Assembly (NCBI RefSeq): GCF_014268595.2
Contig: NZ_CP077091.1
Span: 5,004,001 to 5,068,000, forward strand
DNA from: Pseudomonas hamedanensis
GTDB taxonomy: Bacteria; Pseudomonadota; Gammaproteobacteria; Pseudomonadales; Pseudomonadaceae
Length of the DNA: 64,000 nt
Direction: 5' to 3'
The notes beneath the pieces are model-generated. The model saw only the letters and a list, made by a program, of their open reading frames with translations. It was not told where the DNA came from and did not search any database. The position numbers and the translations under genes are program-made. Positions 26,400 to 34,113 of the stretch are shown here, in pieces; position 1 is the first letter of the stretch; each line of letters starts with the position of its first letter.

Positions 26400-26738
26400 G
26401 GTCCACGATACCACTATCAGACTGAGACGCCAGGCGGTGCGACGCTTGTTGTCAGTCGTGACAATGAATTCTGGGCATCTGGTGGTTGCTTCGCTACCCT
26501 GCTCATCGTTGGGAAGAGAGCGGCCCGCCTGGATACTGGAGAGGTGGTAAAATTCCACATCAAGCCAGGTAGACATATCGTCGGCATCGGCGGTGATGAT
26601 GACGGTAGTGGCCTGTGCGCAATGCAGATCGGCCAGCCGGTTAAAGAGACCGCGACTGACGTCTCAGCCGGCGAAGTGCAAAAATACCGTATATCAGGCA
26701 CGCAGAACGGCACCGATATCCGTCCCAGCTCGATTTAA
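26400..26738 (+). pseudogene. 5'-truncated remnant of a small lipoprotein-like protein
   Basis: An open frame without a usable start runs from the stop at 26397 to TAA at 26738. It reads GGATLVVSRDNEFWASGGCF, RLDTGEVVKFHIKPGRHIVGIGGD, GLCAMQIGQPVKETATDVSAGEVQKYRISGTQNGTDIRPSSI. The pattern (a small beta protein with a conserved Cys pair and a PGxHxV motif) resembles DUF2846-type lipoproteins from memory. The signal peptide and lipobox are missing, so it is probably dead. An internal GTG (26544) could start only a fragment. Confidence 0.5.
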
Positions 26739-26785
26739 ACGACCGTTTCGTAGGAAATACCGCAGTGAGGCATTTCCGACTCAGC

Positions 26786-27955
26786 TTACGACTCTAGAAT
26801 CTTCTCTCGCTCCAACACCAAACGAATTTCTTCAAATTTGGCCCTAATATCACCCTTAGGAAAGCGAATTTGTCCCAATCCTTGTATGTTAGAAAACTCT
26901 TCGCAACCTTCCTCTAATAAAACGATTGCCTTGGTGAATCCTAGGCGCCCTTGGAAGAGGCCTACTTCGTGGATTACGTTAGTCCGGGCCTCCATTTTAC
27001 CGTCCATCTGCTCGTCTTCCGCTGTCATCACTATGAAGGCGACCGCAGCTGAATCCAACATTTCTGACAATCGCGCTATGTTAGTAATGCCAGCCACTGG
27101 AACGCGATTGAACTCATCAAACGGCAACCTAAGTCTTTCCGTGACGAAGTCCTTAAGATCGCGCCATACGTGAGATCGACCATGTCCAATGAATACGTTC
27201 GTTCCAACAAGACTCGAGCGCACGTCTTTTTTTGCCGATCGGTGCATATACGAATAAGCCTTTCTCAAAAAAGGAATGAGCCTTTCCATCGCTGCAGCGG
27301 GCTCAAGTAACACGACTGCGTCTATGAAGACCTTTACATGGGGAGGCTTCTGCGTCCCTTGAGACATTGCGAGCACGTCTCCGACCAAGCGCGCCCCTTT
27401 CGGTCTTAGCAAGTCTACAAATACACCCTCACTGAGCGGGGAGAACTTTTCTAGCTCATTGAGCAGAGTCTGCCCGTAAGAATCTCCATTTTTGGAAAAA
27501 AGTCTAATGGCCAATTCGGCGTCCCGTTTGACCTCATTGAAAAGCTCCTCCCCTTTTTTACTAAAGCTTTCGGCAGCACTCATGTCGGGATTTCCGGCGA
27601 GGCCTTTCACAGTGTCTACAACGTCATCAAATGCGTACTCCCGCCACTGGCCAGAAGTCTTGTTGCTATAAGCATCTTGAAACCCCCACTGCGCATCAAA
27701 ATGCTCCCCTGGTGGTGGAGCTTGCAAATCGAGGTAATAAATTCGAGAGTGATACCCCATCCATGAGCCGCAGAACGACTTTGCCACATACTCCGCGGCC
27801 TCTTTTAATTTCCGCGCCGCCTCTAGTTTTTTATTGGACTTTTCCCGATAGGCCTCCAGCTTATCGATCCCGTCCATGATGTCTTGTATGCCGTCGGTCA
27901 AGTGCGTTCCCCTTATTAAGTGAATAGTCGAGCCAAATCCCGGATCTACCCTCAT
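26786..27955 (-). CDS. TIR-like domain protein (putative NAD-consuming defence effector)
   Basis: 389 residues from ATG 27955, or 371 from TTG 27901, which I favour slightly because AAGGGG lies 7 bases upstream whereas the ATG has a poor ribosome-binding site. Residues ~25-250 are a helical N-terminal region of unknown family with charged helices (KSNKKLEAARKLKEAAEYVA) and a central part (GVFVDLLRPKGARLVGDVLAMSQG). Residues 252-389 match the predicted nucleotide-binding TIR-like domain (PF10137 type): NVFIGHGRS, DSAAVAFIVMTAEDEQ, ARTNVIHEVGLFQGRLG with E330 as the likely catalytic Glu, and IQGLGQIRFP. Such domains cleave NAD or bind cyclic nucleotides in anti-phage systems. No cyclase or sensor gene is adjacent. 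The base composition is AT-rich for this genome. Confidence 0.8.
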   Translation of the reverse strand: MRVDPGFGSTIHLIRGTHLTDGIQDIMDGIDKLEAYREKSNKKLEAARKLKEAAEYVAKSFCGSWMGYHSRIYYLDLQAPPPGEHFDAQWGFQDAYSNKTSGQWREYAFDDVVDTVKGLAGNPDMSAAESFSKKGEELFNEVKRDAELAIRLFSKNGDSYGQTLLNELEKFSPLSEGVFVDLLRPKGARLVGDVLAMSQGTQKPPHVKVFIDAVVLLEPAAAMERLIPFLRKAYSYMHRSAKKDVRSSLVGTNVFIGHGRSHVWRDLKDFVTERLRLPFDEFNRVPVAGITNIARLSEMLDSAAVAFIVMTAEDEQMDGKMEARTNVIHEVGLFQGRLGFTKAIVLLEEGCEEFSNIQGLGQIRFPKGDIRAKFEEIRLVLEREKILES

Positions 27956-28119
27956 GATGCCAAGCTATAAGGCAATGTACTGGCACATTGGGCGAATCGC
28001 TAGGGTATGCCTGAGCTGATACGCGCAAATTCACGTTTATTTACGCACTCCGCTTGATAAGTTACACCCATAGTGCAACAGCATTAATAGAACACCTTAA
28101 CTGATATGGACAGCACACC

Positions 28120-28727
28120 ATGTTCATACGCGCATACCTTCGAGCATCGACTGAAGAGTAGGACGCCGGCCGCGCCCGGGGATCGCTCGAGCAATTCGCC
28201 ACAGACCATAACAAGGTAATTGCGAGTGTGTACCTGGAGAACGCAGTGGTGCTTCGGCAGATCGGCTTGAGCTGCTGCACCTACTCAAAGACGCGCGCAA
28301 GGGGGACGTCTTGCTGGTGGAGTCGATAGATCGCCTCTCGCGCCTTCCTGTGGAGGATTGGCAGAAGCTTAAGGCTGTGATCGACTCGAAGGGCTTGCGC
28401 ATCGTCGCGCTCGACCTCCCGACCAGCCATCAGGGAATGCAGGACACCAAGGGTGACGAATTCACCGGCCGGATGCTGGGCGCGATCAATTCGATGCTGG
28501 TGGAAATGATGGCCGCGATTGCGCGCAAGGATTACGAGCAGCGCCGCGAGCGCCAGGCACAAGGCATCCAGAAAGCCCAGGCGGCGGGAAAATACCAGGG
28601 CCGCCCAGTCGATGAGAGCCTGCACAAGAGGGTCAACGAGCTGCTCGCTGCTGGTCTTGGTATTCGCGCTACAGCCAGGCACGCTAACTGCTCAACCACT
28701 ACATTGCTGAGAATCCGCAACCTCTAA
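28120..28727 (+). pseudogene. Serine recombinase (resolvase/invertase family), inactivated
   Basis: Reading from ATG 28120 gives MFIRAYLRASTEE, then a TAG at 28159-28161 where the family has Gln. The frame continues DAGRARGSLEQFATDHNKVIASVYLEN until about 28243-28245, where one base is missing. After that the +1-shifted frame reads SGASADRLELLHLLKDARKGDVLLVESIDRLSR and on to a normal C-terminus with a helix-turn-helix (GLGIRATARHANCSTTTLLRIRNL). The catalytic Ser-bearing motif (YLRAST) and the recombinase core are otherwise well preserved, so inactivation looks recent. An internal start near 28311 could yield only the C-terminal two thirds. It ends overlapping the convergent membrane-protein gene. 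Confidence 0.85.
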
Positions 28728-30049
28728 GCCTTTTCTTCCGTACGTTCAGATGCCATATCATTTGCAGCGACTGTAGGGCTAGGGGTTGGCGGCTGATGGG
28801 CTGCCCCCTTTCGTTGCAAAGCGGATGAAGCCATAGAGGTCATCTTCTCCACAAAGCCAGGCACTGTACGCACTGCATCTTTCACCAGTTCAGAAGATAG
28901 CAATTCATGCCATGGGCTACCAAAGCTATTGCTTTCAACCAGTCGAAGTGGCTGCTCATCCAACCTAGCCAGTGCTGAACCGAGTAGCTGCCTCTCCAAG
29001 TCCTCATCAATCCGAGCAGCCTCTCTTCGATATCCCTCGTATGCACGAGAGATCGACGCCTTGAAAGCGTAGTCCTCTGAAAGCCGAAAGCGCTGCCCAA
29101 TCTGCTTCGTAGAGAGCCAAGCAAACCAAACGGGCCCGCCTACCGACAGGATCGAAAGAACAAGGTTGATGCCGATGCTCATACTTTGAGCTTCGGGGTT
29201 ATACAACTCCCTGGCGAGATTGTGCAGCTGGATGGAACCCGCAAAACCACCAACCAGTAGAGCAGCAATCAAACCGATCACCCATCCCCACATGGAGTAA
29301 TCCAGGGACTTCGAACGCTCTGAAAAGGCAGCAGAGAGCCCGAGACTTGTAGCCGATGAGTACGCTGACACACATTTTTGTAGCACCTCATCAGCTTCCT
29401 GCGACTTGGATCGTAAGTCTTCCTCATGAGCCCGGATTGCCTTGAGAAGTTCGGCAATCTCGCCTTTTTCAGCGGCGGCTTGGTCTAGTAGCTCCCCTAC
29501 AGAACTTTTTGCTTCGGCAAGACTTTCGAGATCAGTGGGAAGCTGATCCGCGGCTTCGTATGCTTTCTCAATGCGGCTGACCATTTCATCCAAGGTGGTG
29601 GTTCGCGGCGTGAGCGCGCGCAGCTTTGTCTCCAAAGACCGGACCTGGTTTGCCGCTTTCTTCACTGCTTGGGAGTTCTTAAGGGCTAGAGCTTTTGAAT
29701 CGGTGAAGATAGGAGAAAGCCCTTTTTCAATTGCTTCCAACGTGATGAGAAACGCCGGTACCGCTTGACCTGGATTAGAAGCCAACTGGGGGACAGTGTG
29801 GTTTTTGAGGAACTCAAGGCGTTCAACGACGCTTGTCAGGTATTTTTCAGATCCTTCGCCAGGCTCCTCAGCGTCGGCTACTAGGCCGCGCAAAGCGGTT
29901 ACTCTGTTGCTGAGCTCACCTTTCGAAATACCGGGAAACGACCAATTACCACCGCTGACATTCAAGGGCGCAGCGGTGGAGATCGCGGTTTTCAACGCTT
30001 CGTTGATAGCGTTGAGCTCATCGATAATCTGGTCTAACTGTTCGCTCAT
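28724..30049 (-). CDS. Coiled-coil membrane protein of unknown function
   Basis: 441 residues from ATG 30049 (AGGAT about 9 bases upstream; ATG 30058 is possible). Residues 1-245 are soluble and helix-rich with coiled-coil stretches (SLETKLRALTPRTTTLDEMV, EKGEIAELLKAIRAHEEDLRSK). Two membrane segments lie at about 252-272 (WVIGLIAALLVGGFAGS) and 293-313 (INLVLSILSVGGPVWFAWL), followed by a conserved-looking KQIGQRFRLSEDYAFKASISRAYEGYRREAARID and a Pro/Ser/Thr tail. I have a memory of similar proteins in phages and islands, but no function. It is the tRNA-proximal gene of the island, convergent with the broken recombinase (4-base overlap of the ends). Confidence 0.8.
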   Translation of the reverse strand: MSEQLDQIIDELNAINEALKTAISTAAPLNVSGGNWSFPGISKGELSNRVTALRGLVADAEEPGEGSEKYLTSVVERLEFLKNHTVPQLASNPGQAVPAFLITLEAIEKGLSPIFTDSKALALKNSQAVKKAANQVRSLETKLRALTPRTTTLDEMVSRIEKAYEAADQLPTDLESLAEAKSSVGELLDQAAAEKGEIAELLKAIRAHEEDLRSKSQEADEVLQKCVSAYSSATSLGLSAAFSERSKSLDYSMWGWVIGLIAALLVGGFAGSIQLHNLARELYNPEAQSMSIGINLVLSILSVGGPVWFAWLSTKQIGQRFRLSEDYAFKASISRAYEGYRREAARIDEDLERQLLGSALARLDEQPLRLVESNSFGSPWHELLSSELVKDAVRTVPGFVEKMTSMASSALQRKGAAHQPPTPSPTVAANDMASERTEEKA

Positions 30050-30071
30050 ACCCACCATCCTTGACTGCGGT

Positions 30072-30089
30072 TGCACCCATGGCGCACCC
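30072..30089. repeat. 11-bp-period direct repeat near right island end
   Basis: TGCACCCATGGCGCACCC, the counterpart of 26310-26328 in the same orientation. Candidate arm-type site next to the tRNA attachment site. Confidence 0.55.
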
Positions 30090-30137
30090 GCAAGAAAAAA
30101 GTGGGCCGGGCGAAACGACCTAACACATTGATTTGAT

Positions 30138-30214
30138 TGGTGTCCCAGGGCAGGTTCGAACTGCCAACCTTCCCCTTAGGAGGGGGATGCTCTATCCAAT
30201 TGAGCTACTGAGAC
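30138..30214 (-). tRNA. tRNA-Arg (anticodon CCT)
   Basis: 77 bases including encoded CCA. Acceptor stem GTCTCAG/CTGGGAC, D stem GCTC/GAGC, anticodon stem TCCCC/GGGGA with loop CTCCTAA (anticodon CCT), T arm with GTTCGAA. It is intact and serves as the right boundary of the island; its 3' part is probably element-derived. Confidence 0.95.
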
Positions 30215-30509
30215 ACGGGCGCAGCGCGCATGGAACGTGGCGCGACAGACGGCGTGCATGTTAACGGCAGGGCCTGATTTTGTCATGTCGTCCGTAGGGC
30301 TTTTTAAGTGTAGGCAGGCGCCCTGCAATCCTGCGGGAAGATTTACCGTGCAATTTGCACTGCCGCAGAAGGCCATCAATGCAGATTGCAACCCGACGCC
30401 GGCTGAAAACCCTCTCAAATGCTTGTTTTTAAAGGAGTTCAGAGCAGTTAGACTGTTGGCACGACGGCTGCTTTGCCTGTTCTTATAAAAGAACATCGGA
30501 GCTGCGCTC

Positions 30510-30737
30510 ATGAACACTAGCCTCTTGCTTGCCAACGCAATTGCTCTGGCGATTCTGCTGGGCTTTCATTTTGTTCCCGAGACAACCGAGCCTCTGGCCA
30601 AGCGCGTGCCGCATTATTTACAGGTGCAGAAGGCGCCGCAGTGGGCGGTATTGAGCGATCAGGGCAACTCAACCGCTCAAGTGGTCAGCGAGTCCGAGCA
30701 CGCCTCGACACAAACGACCGAACGTCTGGTTTTTTGA
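30510..30737 (+). CDS. Small membrane-anchored hypothetical protein
   Basis: 75 residues. The N-terminal hydrophobic segment (SLLLANAIALAILLGFHFV) is either an uncleaved anchor or a signal. The rest is hydrophilic (ETTEPLAKRVPHYLQVQKAPQW). GGAGCT lies before the ATG. It probably forms an operon with the next small gene (20-base gap). The 295 bases between it and the tRNA show no other gene. Confidence 0.65.
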   Translation: MNTSLLLANAIALAILLGFHFVPETTEPLAKRVPHYLQVQKAPQWAVLSDQGNSTAQVVSESEHASTQTTERLVF

Positions 30738-30757
30738 AACATCTTCAGGAGTACAGC

Positions 30758-30937
30758 ATGTCCAAATCAGCCGCAGGATTTCTGATCCTCGCCTTATTGA
30801 GTGGCGTCATGCATTTTGCGCTGTTCGAGGACACCGAAATCACCTTGCCGCTGGTTGGCTGCGGCGTGTTTGCGGTGTTGTTCGTGCTGGCGCTGGTGGC
30901 CGGGCGCAAAATCAAGTTCGATCCGGTCCTGCGCTAA
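30758..30937 (+). CDS. Small inner-membrane protein, PA3371-like
   Basis: 59 residues with two membrane segments (AGFLILALLSGVMHFALF and LPLVGCGVFAVLFVLALVAG), then KIKFDPVLR. AGGAG lies upstream of ATG 30758. In P. aeruginosa a protein like this (PA3371) lies beside phn genes, as here. Its end overlaps the end of the convergent phnN by 26 bases. Function unknown. Confidence 0.7.
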   Translation: MSKSAAGFLILALLSGVMHFALFEDTEITLPLVGCGVFAVLFVLALVAGRKIKFDPVLR

Positions 30938-31481
30938 GCCGGATCAAGTCCAGCAACTGCTTGACGGCGTCTGCCAGATCGCCGGAATTATCAATCAAAT
31001 GCACCGGTGTATCCGTTGCTCTGCGGTCCCTGAACAGCGCATTGCGCGCCAGCCGCGCATCGATTTGCTCAGGGGTCTCGCGGCCACGCCGAAGCAGGCG
31101 CTCACGTAACACTTCATCCCTGACAGTCAGCAGAATTGGCACAAGGGTCGGATAACGTTCCATCGCCAGCCGCAGGTGTGCGCGTGAGCCGTTGACTAAC
31201 ACGTGGCAGCCGCTTTTTAACCGTTCATCCATTTCTACCGGAATACCATAAGACAGGCCGTTGGCTTCCCAGGCCAGAGAAAATTCACCCGCATCCTGAC
31301 GGCGCAGAAACTCTTCCGGGCTCACCCCAACCGCCTCTTCGCCCACCGACTCCGCTGATCGGGTAATGACCCGGCGCATCACTTGGCAACCCAACGCCCC
31401 CAGTGGCTCACGCGCCGCGTCAATCAGGCTGTCTTTGCCTGAACCAGAAGGCCCCATCAGATAAATAACCTTGCCATCCAT
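30912..31481 (-). CDS. phnN: Ribose 1,5-bisphosphate phosphokinase PhnN
   Basis: 189 residues. A P-loop (LMGPSGSGKDSLID, residues 8-21) is followed by the guanylate-kinase-like fold with VMRRVITRSAES, EFLRRQDAGEFSLAWEANGLSYGIP, VNGSRAHL and RLLRRGRET. PhnN phosphorylates ribose 1,5-bisphosphate to PRPP in the carbon-phosphorus lyase pathway. No other phn genes follow on this strand inside the window, so it is either a detached member or its operon partners are elsewhere. Confidence 0.9.
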   Translation of the reverse strand: MDGKVIYLMGPSGSGKDSLIDAAREPLGALGCQVMRRVITRSAESVGEEAVGVSPEEFLRRQDAGEFSLAWEANGLSYGIPVEMDERLKSGCHVLVNGSRAHLRLAMERYPTLVPILLTVRDEVLRERLLRRGRETPEQIDARLARNALFRDRRATDTPVHLIDNSGDLADAVKQLLDLIRLSAGPDRT

Positions 31482-31756
31482 CCTGAAAACGCCCTCTGAC
31501 GCGTGTTCGCCCTAGTAAATCGGCAAATTGCCACTATCCTGTACAAGTGAACAGACAGGACAGAAGGCCGCATAGCATGCACGTTCTGGCGCCTTTGGGC
31601 ATCCATTGATGTGCAGCAGGAAGCGATCAGCGACACGGACTCAGCGAAACTTTCAAACCAGTCCGCATTTCTGATGATTGGTGCTGGCATTACGCCTTTA
31701 CCCAGCTCAATATTTGTCACAGAATTGACGCCAATGATCTGGCAATTTTGAGGCAT
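31457..31756 (-). CDS. Possible small hypothetical protein
   Basis: A 99-residue open frame with AAGAGG upstream of ATG 31756 (MPQNCQIIGVNSVTNIELGKGVMP). The first 55 residues look protein-like (ADWFESFAESVSLIASCCTSMDAQ). The remainder is basic and unconvincing, and the end overlaps the start of phnN. No family recognised. It is the only candidate in the 31482-31868 gap. Confidence 0.25.
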   Translation of the reverse strand: MPQNCQIIGVNSVTNIELGKGVMPAPIIRNADWFESFAESVSLIASCCTSMDAQRRQNVHAMRPSVLSVHLYRIVAICRFTRANTRQRAFSGWMARLFI

Positions 31757-31853
31757 GATGCGCGCCTCTTAACAATTCAGGTTGAACCATTTGGCGCGGA
31801 TGCTTGTCCTACCACACATCCTGCGGCCAATTCCGAGAACCGCTCCCCTGAAC

Positions 31854-31863
31854 TAACCGGTTA
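31854..31863. promoter_or_regulatory. Palindrome directly before amrZ
   Basis: TAACCGGTTA, a perfect 10-bp palindrome ending 5 bases before the amrZ start, where a ribosome-binding site would normally be. It may be an operator or chance. Confidence 0.3.
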
Positions 31864-31868
31864 AATAT

Positions 31869-32195
31869 ATGCGCCCAATGAAACAGGCAATTTATTCCAG
31901 CCGTACGGCTGACAAGTTTGTCGTACGTCTGCCAGACGGAATGCGTGAGCGCATTGCCGAAGTGGCTCGCAATCACCATCGCAGCATGAACTCCGAAATC
32001 ATTGCGCGCCTTGAGCAGAGTCTTATTCAGGAAGGCGCACTGGGCGAAGAGCTGAGCATGCGCCTGGACAGCCCGGAGCTGTCGTTGCACGAGCGCGAGC
32101 TGCTGCAACGTTTCCGTCAGCTGTCTCACCGTCAGCAAAATGCATTGGTGTCCTTGATCGCCCACGACGCCGAAATGGCCGCAGACGCGTCCTGA
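31869..32195 (+). CDS. amrZ: Ribbon-helix-helix regulator AmrZ
   Basis: 108 residues. Arc-type ribbon-helix-helix ([38 protein letters not shown], residues ~16-52) preceded by the flexible [14 protein letters not shown] arm and followed by a C-terminal oligomerisation region ([30 protein letters not shown]). AmrZ is a global regulator of alginate, motility (fleQ) and c-di-GMP genes in Pseudomonas. No Shine-Dalgarno is visible upstream of ATG 31869; the family N-terminus supports this start. Confidence 0.95.
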   Translation: MRPMKQAIYSSRTADKFVVRLPDGMRERIAEVARNHHRSMNSEIIARLEQSLIQEGALGEELSMRLDSPELSLHERELLQRFRQLSHRQQNALVSLIAHDAEMAADAS

Positions 32196-32208
32196 GCTGT
32201 ACCGAACA

Positions 32209-32242
32209 CCTCAAAGCCAGCATGATTGCTGGCTTTTTTTTG
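32209..32242 (+). terminator. Terminator of amrZ
   Basis: AAAGCCAGCA/TGCTGGCTTTTTTT stem and T run, about 15 bases after the stop. Confidence 0.9.
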
Positions 32243-32305
32243 CCTGCGATTTGGCGCGCAGACCACAATCCCCTCGCCACAGGTAATCACCACCAATCGA
32301 ATGGG

Positions 32306-32341
32306 CACAAAAAAGCCCGTCGTGTTGACGGGCTTTTTCAT
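32306..32341 (-). terminator. Terminator of mgtE (bidirectional)
   Basis: AAAAAAGCCCGTC/GACGGGCTTTTT, 10 bases beyond the mgtE stop. Confidence 0.85.
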
Positions 32342-32350
32342 TGCGGCAAG

Positions 32351-33793
32351 TCAGAGCAGGAAGATTGTCGCCAGGCCCAGGAAGATAAAGAAGCCGCCAC
32401 TGTCGGTCATCGCGGTGATCATCACACTGGCGCCCATGGCCGGATCGCGCCCCATCTTCGCCAAGGTCATCGGGATCAACACACCCATCAGCGCCGCCAG
32501 CAACAGGTTGAGCGTCATCGCCGCAGTCATCACCACGCCCAACGACCAGCTGCCGTACAGCAGATAGGCGACGACACCAATCACTCCGCCCCAGACCAGA
32601 CCATTGATCAAGCCGACCGCCAGCTCCTTGCGCATCAAGCGCGACGTATTGCCGGTGCTGACCTGATCGAGCGCCATTGCGCGCACGATCATGGTGATCG
32701 TCTGGTTACCCGAGTTGCCACCGATACCCGCCACGATGGGCATCAGCGCGGCGAGCGCCACCAGCTTCTCGATCGAGCCTTCGAACAGACCGATCACCCG
32801 AGAGGCGACAAATGCCGTGATCAAGTTGACTGCCAGCCAGGCCCAACGGTTGCGCAGGGATTTCCACACCGACGCGAAAATGTCTTCCTCTTCACGCAGA
32901 CCCGCCATGTTGAGGACTTCGCTTTCGCTCTCCTCACGAATCAGGTCGACCATTTCGTCGATGGTCAGACGGCCGATCAGCTTGCCGTTCTTGTCGACCA
33001 CCGGGGCCGAGATCAAGTCATAACGCTCGAACGCTTGCGCGGCGTCGTAGGCGTCTTCGTCAGGATGGAAACTCACCGGATCGCTGGCCATTACTTCGGC
33101 GACCTGCTTGTCCGGATCGTTGACCAGCAAACGCTTGATCGGCAGAACGCCTTTGAGCACGCCGTCGTAGTCGACCACAAACAATTTGTCGGTGTGCCCC
33201 GGCAGTTCTTTGAGACGACGCAGGTAACGCAGCACCACCTCGAGGCTGACATCCTCACGGATAGTCACCATCTCGAAGTCCATCAGCGCACCGACCTGAT
33301 CCTCGTCGTAGGAGAGTGCCGAGCGGACACGCTCGCGCTGCTGATTGTCCAGGCTTTCCATCAGCTCATGGACGACGTCTCGCGGCAGCTCGGAGGCCAG
33401 GTCAGCGAGTTCGTCGGCATCCATGTCCTTGGCCGCAGCCAGGAGCTCGTGATCGTCCATGTCGGCGATCAGTGTTTCCCGAACGGAATCGGATACTTCA
33501 AGCAGAATGTCGCCGTCGCGGTCAGCCTTGACCAGTTGCCAGAGCGTCAGGCGATCGTCCAGCGGTAAGGCTTCGAGAATGTAGGCGACGTCGGCGGAGT
33601 GCAAATCGTCGAGCTTGCGCTGCAACTCGACGAGATTTTGCCGGTGGACCAGGTTTTCGACCCGGTCGTGATGCGGGCCTTCCTGGCGATGAGTCAGGTC
33701 TTCAACAACACGCTGACGCTGCAGCAGCTCAACGACTTGAGCCAGGCGATCCTGCAGGCTTTCCTGTGTTTTCTTTACTTCGATTTCGGACAT
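32351..33793 (-). CDS. mgtE: Magnesium transporter MgtE
   Basis: 480 residues from ATG 33793. The cytosolic N domain (VAYILEALPLDDRLTLWQLV) is followed by two CBS domains (VGALMDFEMVTIREDVSLEVVLRYLRRL and VASDPVSFHPDEDAYDAAQAFERYDLISAPVVD) and five membrane segments from about residue 310. The pore-region sequences are GIGGNSGNQTITMIVRAMALDQV and PMTLAKMGRDPAMGASVMITAMTDSGGFFIFLGLA. MgtE conducts Mg2+ and closes when cytosolic Mg2+ is high. The 320 bases upstream (33794-34113) show no gene or clear signal. Confidence 0.95.
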   Translation of the reverse strand: MSEIEVKKTQESLQDRLAQVVELLQRQRVVEDLTHRQEGPHHDRVENLVHRQNLVELQRKLDDLHSADVAYILEALPLDDRLTLWQLVKADRDGDILLEVSDSVRETLIADMDDHELLAAAKDMDADELADLASELPRDVVHELMESLDNQQRERVRSALSYDEDQVGALMDFEMVTIREDVSLEVVLRYLRRLKELPGHTDKLFVVDYDGVLKGVLPIKRLLVNDPDKQVAEVMASDPVSFHPDEDAYDAAQAFERYDLISAPVVDKNGKLIGRLTIDEMVDLIREESESEVLNMAGLREEEDIFASVWKSLRNRWAWLAVNLITAFVASRVIGLFEGSIEKLVALAALMPIVAGIGGNSGNQTITMIVRAMALDQVSTGNTSRLMRKELAVGLINGLVWGGVIGVVAYLLYGSWSLGVVMTAAMTLNLLLAALMGVLIPMTLAKMGRDPAMGASVMITAMTDSGGFFIFLGLATIFLL

Positions 33794-34113
33794 AGGCGAA
33801 CTCCACTCCCAGCAGCGGGGCACGCCGGAAGGATCAATCAGTCAATTCATGATTGGTAAAACGGGGTACTGAATATCTACTGGGTAAGTCCATGGAAGTT
33901 TTCCACAAGCCCCGGCGGGGCTGACGGGCGCAATGATACACGCCTGACGGTTTAAAACGTTAAAAAATCACGGCTGAAACAAGCGCTTGCACAACAAACC
34001 TGAGCGCCTTCCTGATCCGTGCAAATGCGACGACTCATCCTGAAAAGAAAACACACCGGCAATGGAAAAAGTAGCGACTACCCTTGAGCGTAGATCGTCA
34101 AGGAGGACATCGA

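Larger units (their letters stand above)
26167..30214. mobile_element. Small tRNA-Arg(CCT) genomic island (integrase lost)
   Basis: Bounded by the tRNA 3'-half remnant (left) and the intact tRNA (right), in the orientation expected for integration downstream of a tRNA. Each end has TGCACCC repeated with an 11-base period (26310/26321 and 30072/30083), like arm-type integrase sites. Cargo: a lipoprotein-like remnant, a TIR-like protein, a broken serine recombinase and a coiled-coil membrane protein. No tyrosine integrase is present, so the element looks immobile. Part of it is visibly more AT-rich than its flanks. Confidence 0.75.

Noticed and set aside
26038..26406. N-terminal extension of the 25495-26037 protein
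   Set aside because: Translates the terminator and tRNA remnant; the ribosome-binding site supports ATG 26037.
26167..30214. CBASS, Thoeris or SPARTA system
   Set aside because: No cyclic-nucleotide synthase, SAVED, ThsB/ThsA pair or Argonaute is encoded; only a TIR-like domain is shared.
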